29,747 bases of DNA from the NCBI GenBank assembly GCA_031425695.1, contig JANPJV010000016.1, forward strand, positions 1 through 29,747, in the 5' to 3' direction. The position numbers and the translations under genes are program-made. Under the pieces are notes generated by a model that was not told where the DNA came from, did not search any database, and worked only from the letters and a program-made list of their open reading frames with translations. This document shows positions 1 through 7,951 of this stretch, piece by piece. The DNA is from JANPJV01 sp031425695 (GTDB lineage Bacteria > Pseudomonadota > Gammaproteobacteria > Xanthomonadales > SZUA-5). Positions within the stretch are counted from its first letter, which is position 1; each line of letters begins with the position of its first letter.

Positions 1-196
1 GCGCCGCCACCACCAAAACCGAGCGAACCACGCACTCGGACCCAACCTATGCCGAACCATTAGCGACTCCACCTATTCGAGTGGAACCACAATCAGGCAG
101 CTACGGCCGAGGTTCTAGATGGGTGGGGTCGGACGGATACGTTGAAGCCGGTCTGGGTCTCTTCGCAACGGCCAGTGAGCCCAAGTTTTGGCCGAG
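1..196. other. Window edge, no supported gene
   Basis: This stretch lies beyond the stop codon of the minus-strand phosphoesterase. Plus-strand frame 1 stays open from the first base to a TAG at 61-63 and reads as a proline-rich tail, so it could be the end of a gene starting outside the window. Frame 3 also stays open, but it runs deep into the phosphoesterase antisense and has no coding-like third-position bias. I see no clear RNA or repeat. Confidence 0.3.
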
Positions 197-1264
197 TCAG
201 CCAGCCGGCAAAGGCAGGCGCTGGCCGTCGAGCAGCCCGCGCCATAGCTGGCGCTGGTCGAAGATGAGTAGCTCACCGCGCGTGCCGGTCTTGAGGGCCG
301 CGTCGATGCCGATCACGCGGCCCTGGTACAGCGGGGTGATCTCATTCATGGTCGTGTGGCCGACCACTATGCGCTTGACCTTGGCGGCCGCCAGCAACGC
401 ATCGATCTCGGCAGAGGTGGCTTGGGCCGGTTCGAAATAGCCGCGGTACCAGATCGGGCCGTCGGCACCGAGCAGGAACTCGCCTTCGGGATCGCTGCCC
501 GGGGTTTCACTTGATCTACCCAGTCGCGCACGGAATGCGGTGTTGACCGCGGGGACGTCGATCGCCGCTTTGGCGAAGCTGGGATGCAGTCCACCGTGCA
601 GGAACAGCGTGTCTCCCATCTTTAACACGGTGGCGCGTCGCCGCAGCCACGCGCCCAGCTCGCTCTCGGCAGCGAACAGCTGGTCGTAGCTGCGGCCCAG
701 CAGGCCCGCCACGTCCAGGTACTTCGGATGCAGGTAGCGCAGGTCGCCGGCCATCACCATGACCTCGTGGTTGCCGAGCAGCAACTCGACCCTGCCGCCA
801 ACCGCGCGTGCCTCCTGTACCAGGCGGTAGATTGCCCAGAGTGCCTCGACCTGGTTCGGACCGCGATCGAGGACATCTCCGGTGATCACCAGGACGCCGG
901 TGCCCCACGCCCAGCGTCGCTCCGCATCGACAATGCCGTGCGCAGCCAGCAGCCGCAGGAACAGCGGTGTCTGTCCATGGATGTCGGAAACCGCGGCCCA
1001 GCGTCGTGGCTGCGGCACCTGGTCGGGCGCCAGCTTGGGTGCGATCTCCAGCACCAGCGCAGGCACCTCGCCACAGGCCGGCTCGACGCGACCATTGCTG
1101 GGAATCACGCGCGTCTCGGCGACTCCGGCACACACCCAGCGCGCTTCGCTGCGCCCTGCCGAATGAAACACGTAGGGGCCGTCAGTCAGTGACTCCGCGG
1201 CGGAGAGTGATGGGCCGAGTAGGACAGCAGCGAGCGCGAGGCCGAGTCGATAATGTAGTTCCAC
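197..1264 (-). CDS. Exported calcineurin-like metallophosphoesterase
   Basis: This is a probable periplasmic metal-dependent phosphatase of 355 residues. The dinuclear-metal motifs of the calcineurin-like fold appear in order: SDIHG (about 93-97), GDVLDRG (129-135), GNHE (164-167), then HGGLH and VVGHT in the C-terminal half. The layout resembles the Shewanella-like protein phosphatase (Shelph) group. I chose the GTG at 1264 because GGAAGG lies just upstream and the protein then begins with a basic, hydrophobic signal peptide ending near LSAA. The open frame reaches 1390, but that extension is arginine-rich and unlike coding sequence. The substrate cannot be read from the sequence. The gene stands alone, with 278 bp to the next gene on the same strand. 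Confidence 0.85.
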   Translation of the reverse strand: MELHYRLGLALAAVLLGPSLSAAESLTDGPYVFHSAGRSEARWVCAGVAETRVIPSNGRVEPACGEVPALVLEIAPKLAPDQVPQPRRWAAVSDIHGQTPLFLRLLAAHGIVDAERRWAWGTGVLVITGDVLDRGPNQVEALWAIYRLVQEARAVGGRVELLLGNHEVMVMAGDLRYLHPKYLDVAGLLGRSYDQLFAAESELGAWLRRRATVLKMGDTLFLHGGLHPSFAKAAIDVPAVNTAFRARLGRSSETPGSDPEGEFLLGADGPIWYRGYFEPAQATSAEIDALLAAAKVKRIVVGHTTMNEITPLYQGRVIGIDAALKTGTRGELLIFDQRQLWRGLLDGQRLPLPAG

Positions 1265-1401
1265 GTTCCCTTCCCGATGCTGGCGCGCCGCGATCATACG
1301 TTTGCGCAAGCGCCGGGACGGCAACCAAGTCAAGCACTTCGATCGCCGCGACCAGCAGCCGGATGGGAGCCGCGTCTGCGCGCCAGTCACCGGTGTTGGT
1401 C

Positions 1402-1535
1402 TTACTTCGGCGGTTCCGCCACTTTGGATGTCGCCTGGGCGCGGTACTGTTCGAGCGCGGTGCCGACGACTTCCAGCCAGGCGCCTTCAGTGCAACTGCT
1501 CGGTGGACAGCGTGGGAATCGCTCAGCCGCCGCGC
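1402..1535 (-). pseudogene. Possible C-terminal gene remnant
   Basis: On the minus strand a short frame ends in TAA at 1402-1404. Its last part, GAWLEVVGTALEQYRAQ followed by about ten residues, has the codon use and amphipathic look of a real C-terminus. The frame is closed upstream near 1540 and has no good start codon, so it could only be a decayed remnant or a very small gene with a TTG start. The family is not recognised. A small GGCGG/CCGCC inverted repeat lies within it at about 1409-1420. Confidence 0.2.
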
Positions 1536-1542
1536 ATCGCAA

Positions 1543-2649
1543 TCACGGGCGCTTTCCGAAACGTCGTCCCCATGCAATCGCACGGCGCTCCAGCGTGTAC
1601 CAGCTGATGGCGGCAAGCATCGCGGACAGCAGGAGCGCGACGGCGGCGATGGCCGGCGGCGGGAGCTGCGTGCGGGCCAGCAATTGGAGGATGGGCAGGT
1701 GCAGCAGGTACAAGCCATAGCTCCACACGCCGAGCAGCACCAGGGGGGAATTGGCGCGAAAGCTGAGGTCGCGCACAGCGAGCAGCAGGCTTAGCGCAGC
1801 AATGGCCGGCAGCGTGCGAAAACCGATCGGCATCAGCCAGCCATTCCAGTAATCGTTGCTGGTGAGGTATGGGAGAAGCAGCGCAGCACTGAGCGTCATC
1901 AACGCCGATCCGGCGAAAAACAGCCACACGCGGGGAATGGGCACTGGACCCCGAAAAAGGGCGGCCGCCACGCCCAGCCCGTAGGCGTCGAGAAATCCGG
2001 GAAACTGCGTGGCCACGTGCGAATAGGTATTGCTCGGCGCATCCGGAATCACCACAGGCAAGGCGAGCATGGTCGCCGCGCGCCAGCCCCAGGCCAGCAC
2101 GACCGCGCCAATCGCGATCCGCAGCGGCGCGACGCCACGCAGGAATTGCAGCAACAACAGGGTCAGGAGGTATAGCTGCGCTTCGGTGGCGATGGTCCAG
2201 GCGACGCCATTGATCGAGCCGCTCGTCGCTGGCAGCAGGTTGTGCAGCAACAGCAGATGGCTCACGGCTTGCCACAGCCAATCCGGACCGGTAAGCGCCG
2301 AGGCGTCGACGATCAGCAGGAACAGCAACGAGCTGACCAGGTACAGCGGATAGATGCGTGCGGCACGGCGCACCAGGAACGCGGCGCGCCAGTGCTCGGG
2401 CGATTGCGCCATCAGCCGCACCAGCGAGCTGGTGATCACATAGCCGGAAATCACGAAAAACACGTCGACGCCGAGGAAGCCGACTCGAAACCAGGCCAGC
2501 GGGCCGCTGGCGGGAAAGCTCGTCCAGGCCGGGATCACGATTGCGTGCAAGCCAAAAACGCTAAGCGCGGCAAACGCGCGCAGGGCATCGAGGCCGGATT
2601 GGTGGGCGGTTTCGGAGTGAGCGGCCGGGGCGCCGGGTTGAGCGATCAA
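1543..2649 (-). CDS. Acyltransferase family 3 (OafA/YrhL type) membrane protein
   Basis: This is a 368-residue integral membrane acyltransferase of the family that O-acetylates lipopolysaccharide O-antigen, exopolysaccharide or other glycans in the inner membrane. The N-terminus has the family pattern GLDALRAFAALSVFGLHA, followed by GFLGVDVFFVISGYVIT near residue 80 and about ten hydrophobic helices. The only start in the open frame is a TTG at 2649 with no obvious Shine-Dalgarno sequence, so the exact 5' end is uncertain, although the N-terminal motif is complete. Two palindromic repeats crowd the 5' flank (2703 onward). The nearby polysaccharide deacetylase fits a role in surface-glycan modification. 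The acceptor is unknown. Confidence 0.85.
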   Translation of the reverse strand: MIAQPGAPAAHSETAHQSGLDALRAFAALSVFGLHAIVIPAWTSFPASGPLAWFRVGFLGVDVFFVISGYVITSSLVRLMAQSPEHWRAAFLVRRAARIYPLYLVSSLLFLLIVDASALTGPDWLWQAVSHLLLLHNLLPATSGSINGVAWTIATEAQLYLLTLLLLQFLRGVAPLRIAIGAVVLAWGWRAATMLALPVVIPDAPSNTYSHVATQFPGFLDAYGLGVAAALFRGPVPIPRVWLFFAGSALMTLSAALLLPYLTSNDYWNGWLMPIGFRTLPAIAALSLLLAVRDLSFRANSPLVLLGVWSYGLYLLHLPILQLLARTQLPPPAIAAVALLLSAMLAAISWYTLERRAIAWGRRFGKRP

Positions 2650-2702
2650 GTGGTGTCGGATGCCTGGGTAATGCCGAAACTATGCGCGAAAACGCGTTCG
2701 CC

Positions 2703-2722
2703 GTAGCGTGGCTCTGAGCGCG
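2703..2722 (+). repeat. Interspersed repeat GTAGCGTGGC, single arm
   Basis: The 20-mer GTAGCGTGGCTCTGAGCGCG is identical to the reverse complement of 14731-14750. A two-mismatch copy lies at 14558-14577. This is a solo arm of the element that forms a facing pair at 14558-14750. Confidence 0.75.
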
Positions 2723-2743
2723 AGCCGGTGATCGCATTAGCTC

Positions 2744-2835
2744 TTGTGGGAGCAGCGATGGCTGCGATCTTTTGTTTGGCTTCAAAGCAAATCCCAAGCA
2801 AAGCAAGAGCATCGCAGCCATGGCTGCTCCCACAA
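2744..2835. repeat. Palindromic repeat, GTGGGAGCAGC family
   Basis: The left arm at 2744-2768 begins TTGTGGGAGCAGCGATGG. It pairs with the right arm at 2811-2835 over 25 bp with one mismatch, around a 42-bp centre rich in AAGC/GCTT words. A related single arm lies at 4049-4076. Similar GTGGGAGC-type repeats are common between genes in Pseudomonas and Xanthomonas relatives. It sits between the acyltransferase and the deacetylase. Confidence 0.8.
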
Positions 2836-2891
2836 AGGCGATTAAGGCCCCGTGAATTCAACGAGTTACGCCATGTTTGGTGAGAGTAGCC

Positions 2892-3896
2892 CTAAATCCA
2901 GCCGGACAGCCGCGCGCGCAGGCGGTTGCGGGTGGAGCTCATTTCATCGTGCAGGCCGATTCGTCGCAGCTCGTGCAGGTCGATGGTCGCGGCGTGGTTG
3001 ATGCCACGCCTAGTCGTGACCGCGGCATGGTAGTGCTCGCGAACCAGCGACAGGGCAAGATCGTTGTAGTTGCCGTCGGGGAAACAGAAGAGATTGACCG
3101 GGGCGTCCAGTTGAGATTCGAGCAGGCGCTTGCTCTCCACGATCTCGTGATGCAGCTCGGCGTGGCTGCTGAGCCAGGTCAGGCGACGGTGCGTACAGGC
3201 ATGCGATCCGAAGTCGATGAGCCCGGAAGCGTGCATCTCGCGGACCTGCGCCCAGTTCATGAGATCAGGCGGGCCTGACGGTTGGAGCAGCGAGCGCCAT
3301 CCGATTGCTTCGAGCGCGGCATTCAGCTCGCTGTCGGAATGGATCTTCAAGCGATGGATGACGTTCGTGATCGCTTGTTGATCGATCAACCCGTCCGATT
3401 TCCCGAGTGCGGGGCGCAGCAATGGATGGGACGCGAGAGCGGTGCGTGCGCCCCCAGCCAGCAGGCTGCCGACGATGTTCGGCCAGAACCGGTCATCCGT
3501 ACCAATCTTCTGCACGACGGCGAAGATCGTCGCTGGGGCTTGCATCGCTCGCAACACCGGGAATGCGAAGTGGTAGTTGTCGGACCAGCCATCGTCGAAG
3601 GTGATCGCGCACGCTTTCGGTGGCAACTGGCGACCTTGCTGGTAACACTTGACCCACTCAGTCAAGGAGACCAGCTCGAACTCGCGCCGCAGCTCCTGGA
3701 TGTGCATCTCCAGGGTTTCCGGATGCAGCAGCATGCCGGGCTCTTCCTGCGCATACCGCGGGTCGTTCCGGGGCAGCACGCGGTGGTACATGAGCAGCCA
3801 CAGATGCGGCTTGCTCGCTCGCCGCGCATGCGGGCCCAGCGCACCTGCAGCGCTCTCCAGCACCGGTTTGAAAATTCGTTTCAGCGCCGTCTTCAT
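2892..3896 (-). CDS. Polysaccharide deacetylase family protein
   Basis: This is a carbohydrate esterase 4-like (NodB-homology) protein of 334 residues, predicted to remove N- or O-acyl groups from a polysaccharide. The motifs are in place: MYHRV (36-40), TFDDG (99-103) with the metal-binding and catalytic aspartates, SHACTH (231-236) with the paired histidines, and the FCFPDGNYN motif near 270-278. I chose the ATG at 3896 because the protein then starts with a basic segment (MKTALKRIFKPV). The frame can be extended to a TTG at 3950, but that adds only a generic hydrophobic stretch. It diverges from the UbiA-like gene. I saw no cleavable signal peptide, so it may act in the cytoplasm or be tethered. 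Confidence 0.85.
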   Translation of the reverse strand: MKTALKRIFKPVLESAAGALGPHARRASKPHLWLLMYHRVLPRNDPRYAQEEPGMLLHPETLEMHIQELRREFELVSLTEWVKCYQQGRQLPPKACAITFDDGWSDNYHFAFPVLRAMQAPATIFAVVQKIGTDDRFWPNIVGSLLAGGARTALASHPLLRPALGKSDGLIDQQAITNVIHRLKIHSDSELNAALEAIGWRSLLQPSGPPDLMNWAQVREMHASGLIDFGSHACTHRRLTWLSSHAELHHEIVESKRLLESQLDAPVNLFCFPDGNYNDLALSLVREHYHAAVTTRRGINHAATIDLHELRRIGLHDEMSSTRNRLRARLSGWI

Positions 3897-4048
3897 TCTC
3901 GCCACTCGCACTGCACCCAGCAGCAGCGCCCCCTGAGCGGAAAACACCAAATCTAATGTCCGTTGCGCGTGACGGTGGGCTTTCGCCCCTCGGTCGGGGG
4001 CAGCCGTAGGCGCGATGTTTTCGTGTTATGCGCCCATCAGAGCCAAGC

Positions 4049-4076
4049 ATCGCGGCCATGGCCGCTCCCACAAGAG
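4049..4076 (-). repeat. Single arm of the GTGGGAGC repeat
   Basis: Read on the minus strand it is CTCTTGTGGGAGCGGCCATG followed by GCCGCGAT. This matches the arms at 2744-2835 with GCGGCC in place of GCAGCG. It lies in the divergent spacer 3897-4118, about 40 bp before the prenyltransferase start. Confidence 0.75.
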
Positions 4077-4118
4077 CTAGAAGCAAGCGCATGGCCGCAT
4101 CACCGGCATAATCGCCCG

Positions 4119-4979
4119 ATGACCCCGCTGATCCGACTGATCCGCCCGCATCAGTGGGCCAAGAACCTGCTCGCCTTCGTCGGCTTGCTCGCAGCGCATC
4201 GCTGGAACGATGCGAGCGCCTGGGCTGCGGCACTGCAAATGTTCATTGCGCTGTCGATGACGGCGAGTGCGGTCTATGTGCTCAACGACGCATTGGACGT
4301 CGCCAGCGATCGCCACGATCCCGATAAACGCGAGCGGCCCTTCGCCAGTGGCAGCCTGTCGTTGCCGAGCGGGCTGGCGCTGATCCCACTGCTGCTCGCG
4401 GTGGCGGCGTTTGCGGCGTGGTCGCTGCCGCGCGCAGCGCAGATGGCGCTCGGCTTGTACGCCGCCGGGGCGCTGGTCTACAACCTCGGCGTCAAGCGGC
4501 TGTTGTGGCTGGACGTGGTGCTGCTCGCAGGCTTGTATGCGATGCGCGTGATTGCAGGTGCATTGGCGGCGGCAATCGCGCCGAGCCCGTGGCTGGTCGG
4601 ATTTTCCCTGTTCGTCTTCCTGAGCCTGGCGGCGCTCAAGCGCTATGCGGAGCTGGTGCGCTGTGAGCTCGAGCGTCTCCCGGGGCGCGCCTACCTGCGC
4701 GAGGATCGGGCAATCGTGTCGCAGTTCGGAATTGCCGCCGCGCTCGCGGCGACGGTGGTGCTGGCCCTGTACGTCAACGGGGCCGACGTCCGGCTGCTGT
4801 ATGCCCGACCCCTGCTGCTCTGGGCCCTCGGCCCGATCGTGCTCACCTGGCTGATGCGGTTGTGGTCGCTCGCGCACCGTGGCCAGCTACCCGGCGATCC
4901 GGTGCTGTACGCGCTGCGCGACGGAACCAGCTGGGCGGCGGCATTCGCATTGATGATCTGCGTGTGGCTGGCGTCCTGA
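4119..4979 (+). CDS. UbiA-family prenyltransferase, DPPR-synthase-like
   Basis: This is a 286-residue polytopic membrane protein of the UbiA superfamily. The diphosphate/Mg-binding motif NDALDVASD is at residues 56-64, followed by KRERPFASG. The central block (YNLGVKRLLWLDVVLLAG, then RVIAGA and LAALKRYAEL) resembles decaprenyl-phosphate phosphoribosyltransferase (DPPR synthase) more than quinone prenyltransferases. DPPR synthase joins phosphoribose to a polyprenyl phosphate as a first step toward lipid-linked arabinose. I chose the ATG at 4119 because it begins exactly where the family does; the longer frame to 3963 runs through repeat sequence. A 4-bp gap separates it from the next gene, so the two are probably co-transcribed. 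The usual DprE1/DprE2 epimerase partners are not in this window. Confidence 0.8.
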   Translation: MTPLIRLIRPHQWAKNLLAFVGLLAAHRWNDASAWAAALQMFIALSMTASAVYVLNDALDVASDRHDPDKRERPFASGSLSLPSGLALIPLLLAVAAFAAWSLPRAAQMALGLYAAGALVYNLGVKRLLWLDVVLLAGLYAMRVIAGALAAAIAPSPWLVGFSLFVFLSLAALKRYAELVRCELERLPGRAYLREDRAIVSQFGIAAALAATVVLALYVNGADVRLLYARPLLLWALGPIVLTWLMRLWSLAHRGQLPGDPVLYALRDGTSWAAAFALMICVWLAS

Positions 4980-4983
4980 AGCA

Positions 4984-6828
4984 ATGAATGCGCAAGCGGG
5001 CACGCCGACGACGCCGTCCCAGCGCCTGTGGCTGCTGCTGTTGACCAGCGTGTTGCTCGCGCGGCTTGCCTGGGTGCTGCTGCATCAACCGCTCGCCGGT
5101 TTTGCCAACCAGTTCGACATGGTCCGCACGACCGGCTGCCTCGGCCTGCAGCCGCAGGTCGAGGCGCCCGCGGGTGCTGCCACGCCGGCAGCGCCGGTGA
5201 CTGAGTACCGAGTGGGCGTGCCGCGTGATCCAAGCTGCCTGCCGAGCACTGAGGTCGCCATTGCGGGGCTGGCGCACGGACTCGACTGGCTCGGCGATCG
5301 CATCGGCGTCGGCGATCGGGCCGTGTTGCCGCTGCGCGTGGTCGCGTTTACGCACGCTTTCCTGCTGTTGGGCGTCTTGTTCGGGATCGACCGCAGCCTG
5401 CGCGAGTTCCCGCGCGCGCGGGTCGCCCATCTCGCGGTCGCGGCTCTGGTCCTCGCCGATCCATTCAACACGCTCTACCTGGCCGGCTTCTACACCGAAT
5501 TTTCCGCCCTTCTGAGTGCTTGGGTGGCGCTCGCGCTGCCGCTCGCATGGCTGCTGCGCGGAAAGCTCCCGGGTGCTCCGGTGCTCCTGGCGTGGGGACT
5601 GGCGCTGGCCGCGCTCGCGATGTCGCGCTTCCAGCATCTGCCGCTGCCCTTCCTGGTGATTGGCTGGTTCGCCTGGCTGGCGTATCGGCGCGGATGGGCG
5701 CTTCGCCGGCTCGTGCTGCCGCTGCTGCTGTTGCTGCCGGCTGCGGTGCTTCAGCTATCGGTCCAGGGGCGTTCGCAAGGCATTGCACAGGCCAATACCT
5801 GGAACAGCTTCTTCGGCGCCGCCTTGCCCGCGGCGGGCGACGCAGAACGATTCACGCAGGCCTTGGGATTGCCATCGGCCTGCGCGCAACTGGTCCACAC
5901 GACCTGGTACCTGCGCCGCGATCGCGATGCGCGTGCGGAGTGCCCGCAGGCCTTCGAGCTCTCGCGCCTGCGCTGGTCGCTCGCGCTTGCGTCTGAGCCC
6001 GCGGCGCTCGCGCGCCTGATCGGACGCGGGGTCGCGTTGTCGGGGCAATGGCGACCGGCTTATCTCGGCGAACTCGCCGGAGCGCAGTTCCAGCGCATGC
6101 CAAGTGGCCCCCTGGGAATTGGGGCGAGCCTGTCCGACCTGGTTGCGCGCTTGCCCTTTTTCGCGCTTGCGCTGTTTTGGGCGCTGCCGCTGTTGTTGTG
6201 CGTGATGCGGTTGCCCCGGAGCCGCCATGGCGTATCCGGTTTGCCGACACCGTCGGCGTTGCTCTGGCTGTTGCCAACCCTCGGCACGGTGGTCGTGCTC
6301 GGCTGGGCGGCTTCGCTCATCGGCGACGGCTACAGCGAGCTCGCCCGCCACCTGCACCTGGCCGGCAACGCAGCGCTCGTCGCGGCGCTAACGGCAATCG
6401 GAATGCTGATCCAGTGGCTACGGAACCCGGAGCACGGAATTGCGCCACGCACGCGCTGGCTGTTCGCGCTGACCCTGGCCCTGCTGCTGTTGCTCGGGCG
6501 CTGGGTCGGCAGCCAGGCACTCGCGTTCGGCGTGCTCGATCAGCCGGCAGGGGAAGCTGGCGCCGGGAATGTCGAGATCGCCGGCTGGGCGCTGGATCCG
6601 CGCGGCATCTTGCGCGTCGAGGCATTGTTTGCCGATGGCACGCGCCAACCGCTGGCACTCGCCCCGCGACCGGATCTCGCGGGGATCTTCGGCCTCGGCA
6701 TCGGCACACACGCCCAGGGATTCAGCGGGGCCGTCGAGGTCCCCGCGACCAGCCGGGCCTTCGCAATCGTGGTGACGCCAAACACCGGCGAGGCGACGGT
6801 GATCGACCGCCGCTGGTTGCATGACTAG
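4984..6828 (+). CDS. Large polytopic membrane protein of unknown function
   Basis: This 614-residue protein has about ten hydrophobic helices (for example 15-35, 115-135, 145-190, 195-260, 385-410, 425-450, 455-475 and 485-505). A soluble C-terminal domain of about 100 residues (520-614) is probably outside the cytoplasm and begins with a pattern like VEIAGWALDPRGI. A sizeable loop follows helix 1 and contains a short alanine/proline-rich run. The overall layout resembles lipid-linked-sugar glycosyltransferases or flippase-like proteins, but no diagnostic motif is visible. It starts 4 bp after the UbiA-like gene, so a role in using or transferring the polyprenyl-linked sugar made there is plausible. 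That role is inference only. Confidence 0.7.
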   Translation: MNAQAGTPTTPSQRLWLLLLTSVLLARLAWVLLHQPLAGFANQFDMVRTTGCLGLQPQVEAPAGAATPAAPVTEYRVGVPRDPSCLPSTEVAIAGLAHGLDWLGDRIGVGDRAVLPLRVVAFTHAFLLLGVLFGIDRSLREFPRARVAHLAVAALVLADPFNTLYLAGFYTEFSALLSAWVALALPLAWLLRGKLPGAPVLLAWGLALAALAMSRFQHLPLPFLVIGWFAWLAYRRGWALRRLVLPLLLLLPAAVLQLSVQGRSQGIAQANTWNSFFGAALPAAGDAERFTQALGLPSACAQLVHTTWYLRRDRDARAECPQAFELSRLRWSLALASEPAALARLIGRGVALSGQWRPAYLGELAGAQFQRMPSGPLGIGASLSDLVARLPFFALALFWALPLLLCVMRLPRSRHGVSGLPTPSALLWLLPTLGTVVVLGWAASLIGDGYSELARHLHLAGNAALVAALTAIGMLIQWLRNPEHGIAPRTRWLFALTLALLLLLGRWVGSQALAFGVLDQPAGEAGAGNVEIAGWALDPRGILRVEALFADGTRQPLALAPRPDLAGIFGLGIGTHAQGFSGAVEVPATSRAFAIVVTPNTGEATVIDRRWLHD

Positions 6829-7132
6829 GCGCGGACGCTTATACGCTTGCAATCCGTGCTAGCATGCGGACCGGGCTCGGAGTCGGTCACGATCACTCTC
6901 CTTCGAGCTGCGCGCGCTTCGATCCCATACAGGCGCCCGCTTCTGTTTTCCCTGCCGACTTGATTCACGCATGGAAGCCAGCGCCGACAGCGTGTCTGGC
7001 GTGGTGACTCATCTGTCCACTCCTGTTGCGCGGTAAGCGCGGACATCGAGACGATCGCCAGAATCGCGCTGCAGCCAAGCGGCCAGCGCGGCGTGTGCCC
7101 ACCGGCGCGCGTACCCGTTCGACAAGGAGATC
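6829..7132. other. Intergenic 304 bp, nothing firm
   Basis: This is the spacer between the membrane-protein gene and the next plus-strand gene. I found no convincing promoter, long hairpin or repeat copy. A 21-codon frame (ATG at 6971) has no Shine-Dalgarno support and is not called. A strong AAGGAGA lies at the far end (7123-7129) and belongs to the following gene. Confidence 0.4.
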
Positions 7133-7849
7133 ATGGTGGAATTGAGGCAGGAAGTTGGAACTACGAAGGCCGTGCCGCGAGTGCTGCCGGGTGTCGAAGC
7201 AATCGCATTTTTCGGCAGCAACTTTGAGTCCGCCGCCGAGGACGCCTGCGCGCAGGTGTTGATCTGGCCGACCACGCCAGGTGCGTGGCACGCGTTGACC
7301 GACACTTGGCGAGTTCTGCGATCACCCGACGTCAAGCGCTCGCCAGCGGTCACGGCCTCCTGGGTCAGCCAGGCAGCGCCGCAGATCAGCACGCTCTACA
7401 ACGACGTTGCCGCCCTCGAGACCAGCGTCGCCAGCATGATCACGCGTGCCTCGATGGGCATGGCAGTCGCGGTGAGCACGCTCGACCGTCGCGCGTCCCC
7501 GCGCGAGATGTTCATCGATTGCCTGCTCGGCTATCAGGAATATCTGCGACGCCAGGGCCGCGCGACCTGGTCGGCCGCGGTCATCGACCCGACCGCGGAC
7601 AACAAATCGGTTTCGGAGCAGTTTCGCGTCGCGACCCACGGCATCCCGTTTGCGAAGCCGCCGTCCCTCAACTTCTGGGATGACCCGACGGCCCCGATCC
7701 CGCTCGAGATCGCACGCGTCGCCAGTGCTGCCGTTGCCCGCTATGTGAGCAATCGCGCCGCGCCGAATCCAATCTTCGAGGCCGTGCGCTCCAAGCTCGC
7801 GATCCTGCCCATCGGGCTGACCAGTTCGCTGCGCGGAAGGCGCCGATAA
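7133..7849 (+). CDS. Hypothetical protein, 238 aa
   Basis: The family is not recognised. The start is well supported: AAGGAGA sits five bases before the ATG, and codon use is typical of the neighbourhood. The protein is mixed alpha/beta in appearance, with no signal peptide and no membrane helix. Visible segments are VEAIAFFGSNFESAAEDA near the N-terminus, an alanine-rich helix around residues 85-115, FIDCLLGYQEYLRRQGRATW near 125-145, and a C-terminal helix ending in basic residues (SLRGRRR). The late segment (PIPLEIARVASAAVARYVSN) faintly recalls the C-terminal helix of DUF3800-type proteins, but the aspartates expected at their N-terminus are absent, so I make no functional call. It stands alone and converges on the TMEM175-like gene across a palindromic repeat. 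Confidence 0.65.
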   Translation: MVELRQEVGTTKAVPRVLPGVEAIAFFGSNFESAAEDACAQVLIWPTTPGAWHALTDTWRVLRSPDVKRSPAVTASWVSQAAPQISTLYNDVAALETSVASMITRASMGMAVAVSTLDRRASPREMFIDCLLGYQEYLRRQGRATWSAAVIDPTADNKSVSEQFRVATHGIPFAKPPSLNFWDDPTAPIPLEIARVASAAVARYVSNRAAPNPIFEAVRSKLAILPIGLTSSLRGRRR

Positions 7850-7857
7850 GTTTGGCT

Positions 7858-7946
7858 TGGGTCCGGACCCTGGTGGGTTCGGACCTTGTCCGAACGCTTC
7901 TCCTTAGCTTAGGCAAAAAGCGTCCGGACAAGGTCCGGACCCACAA
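7858..7946. repeat. GTCCGGAC palindromic repeat, copy 1
   Basis: The arms at about 7872-7899 and 7917-7944 are inverted copies built on GGACCTTGTCCG and GCGTCC, around a short A/T-rich centre. A small GGGTCCGGACCC palindrome precedes them at 7859-7870. The second copy of the family is at 29659-29732. This copy fills the spacer between two convergent genes, so it could serve as a two-way terminator. Confidence 0.85.
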
Positions 7947-7951
7947 GAAGC

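Noticed and set aside
81..440. Plus-strand open frame of 119 codons at the left edge
   Set aside because: Most of it is antisense to the metallophosphoesterase, which has full family motifs; the frame has no ribosome-binding site and no coding-like composition.
6847..6865. TTGCAA/TAGCAT as a promoter after the 614-residue membrane protein gene
   Set aside because: Only 7 bp separate the boxes, far too few for a sigma-70 promoter.
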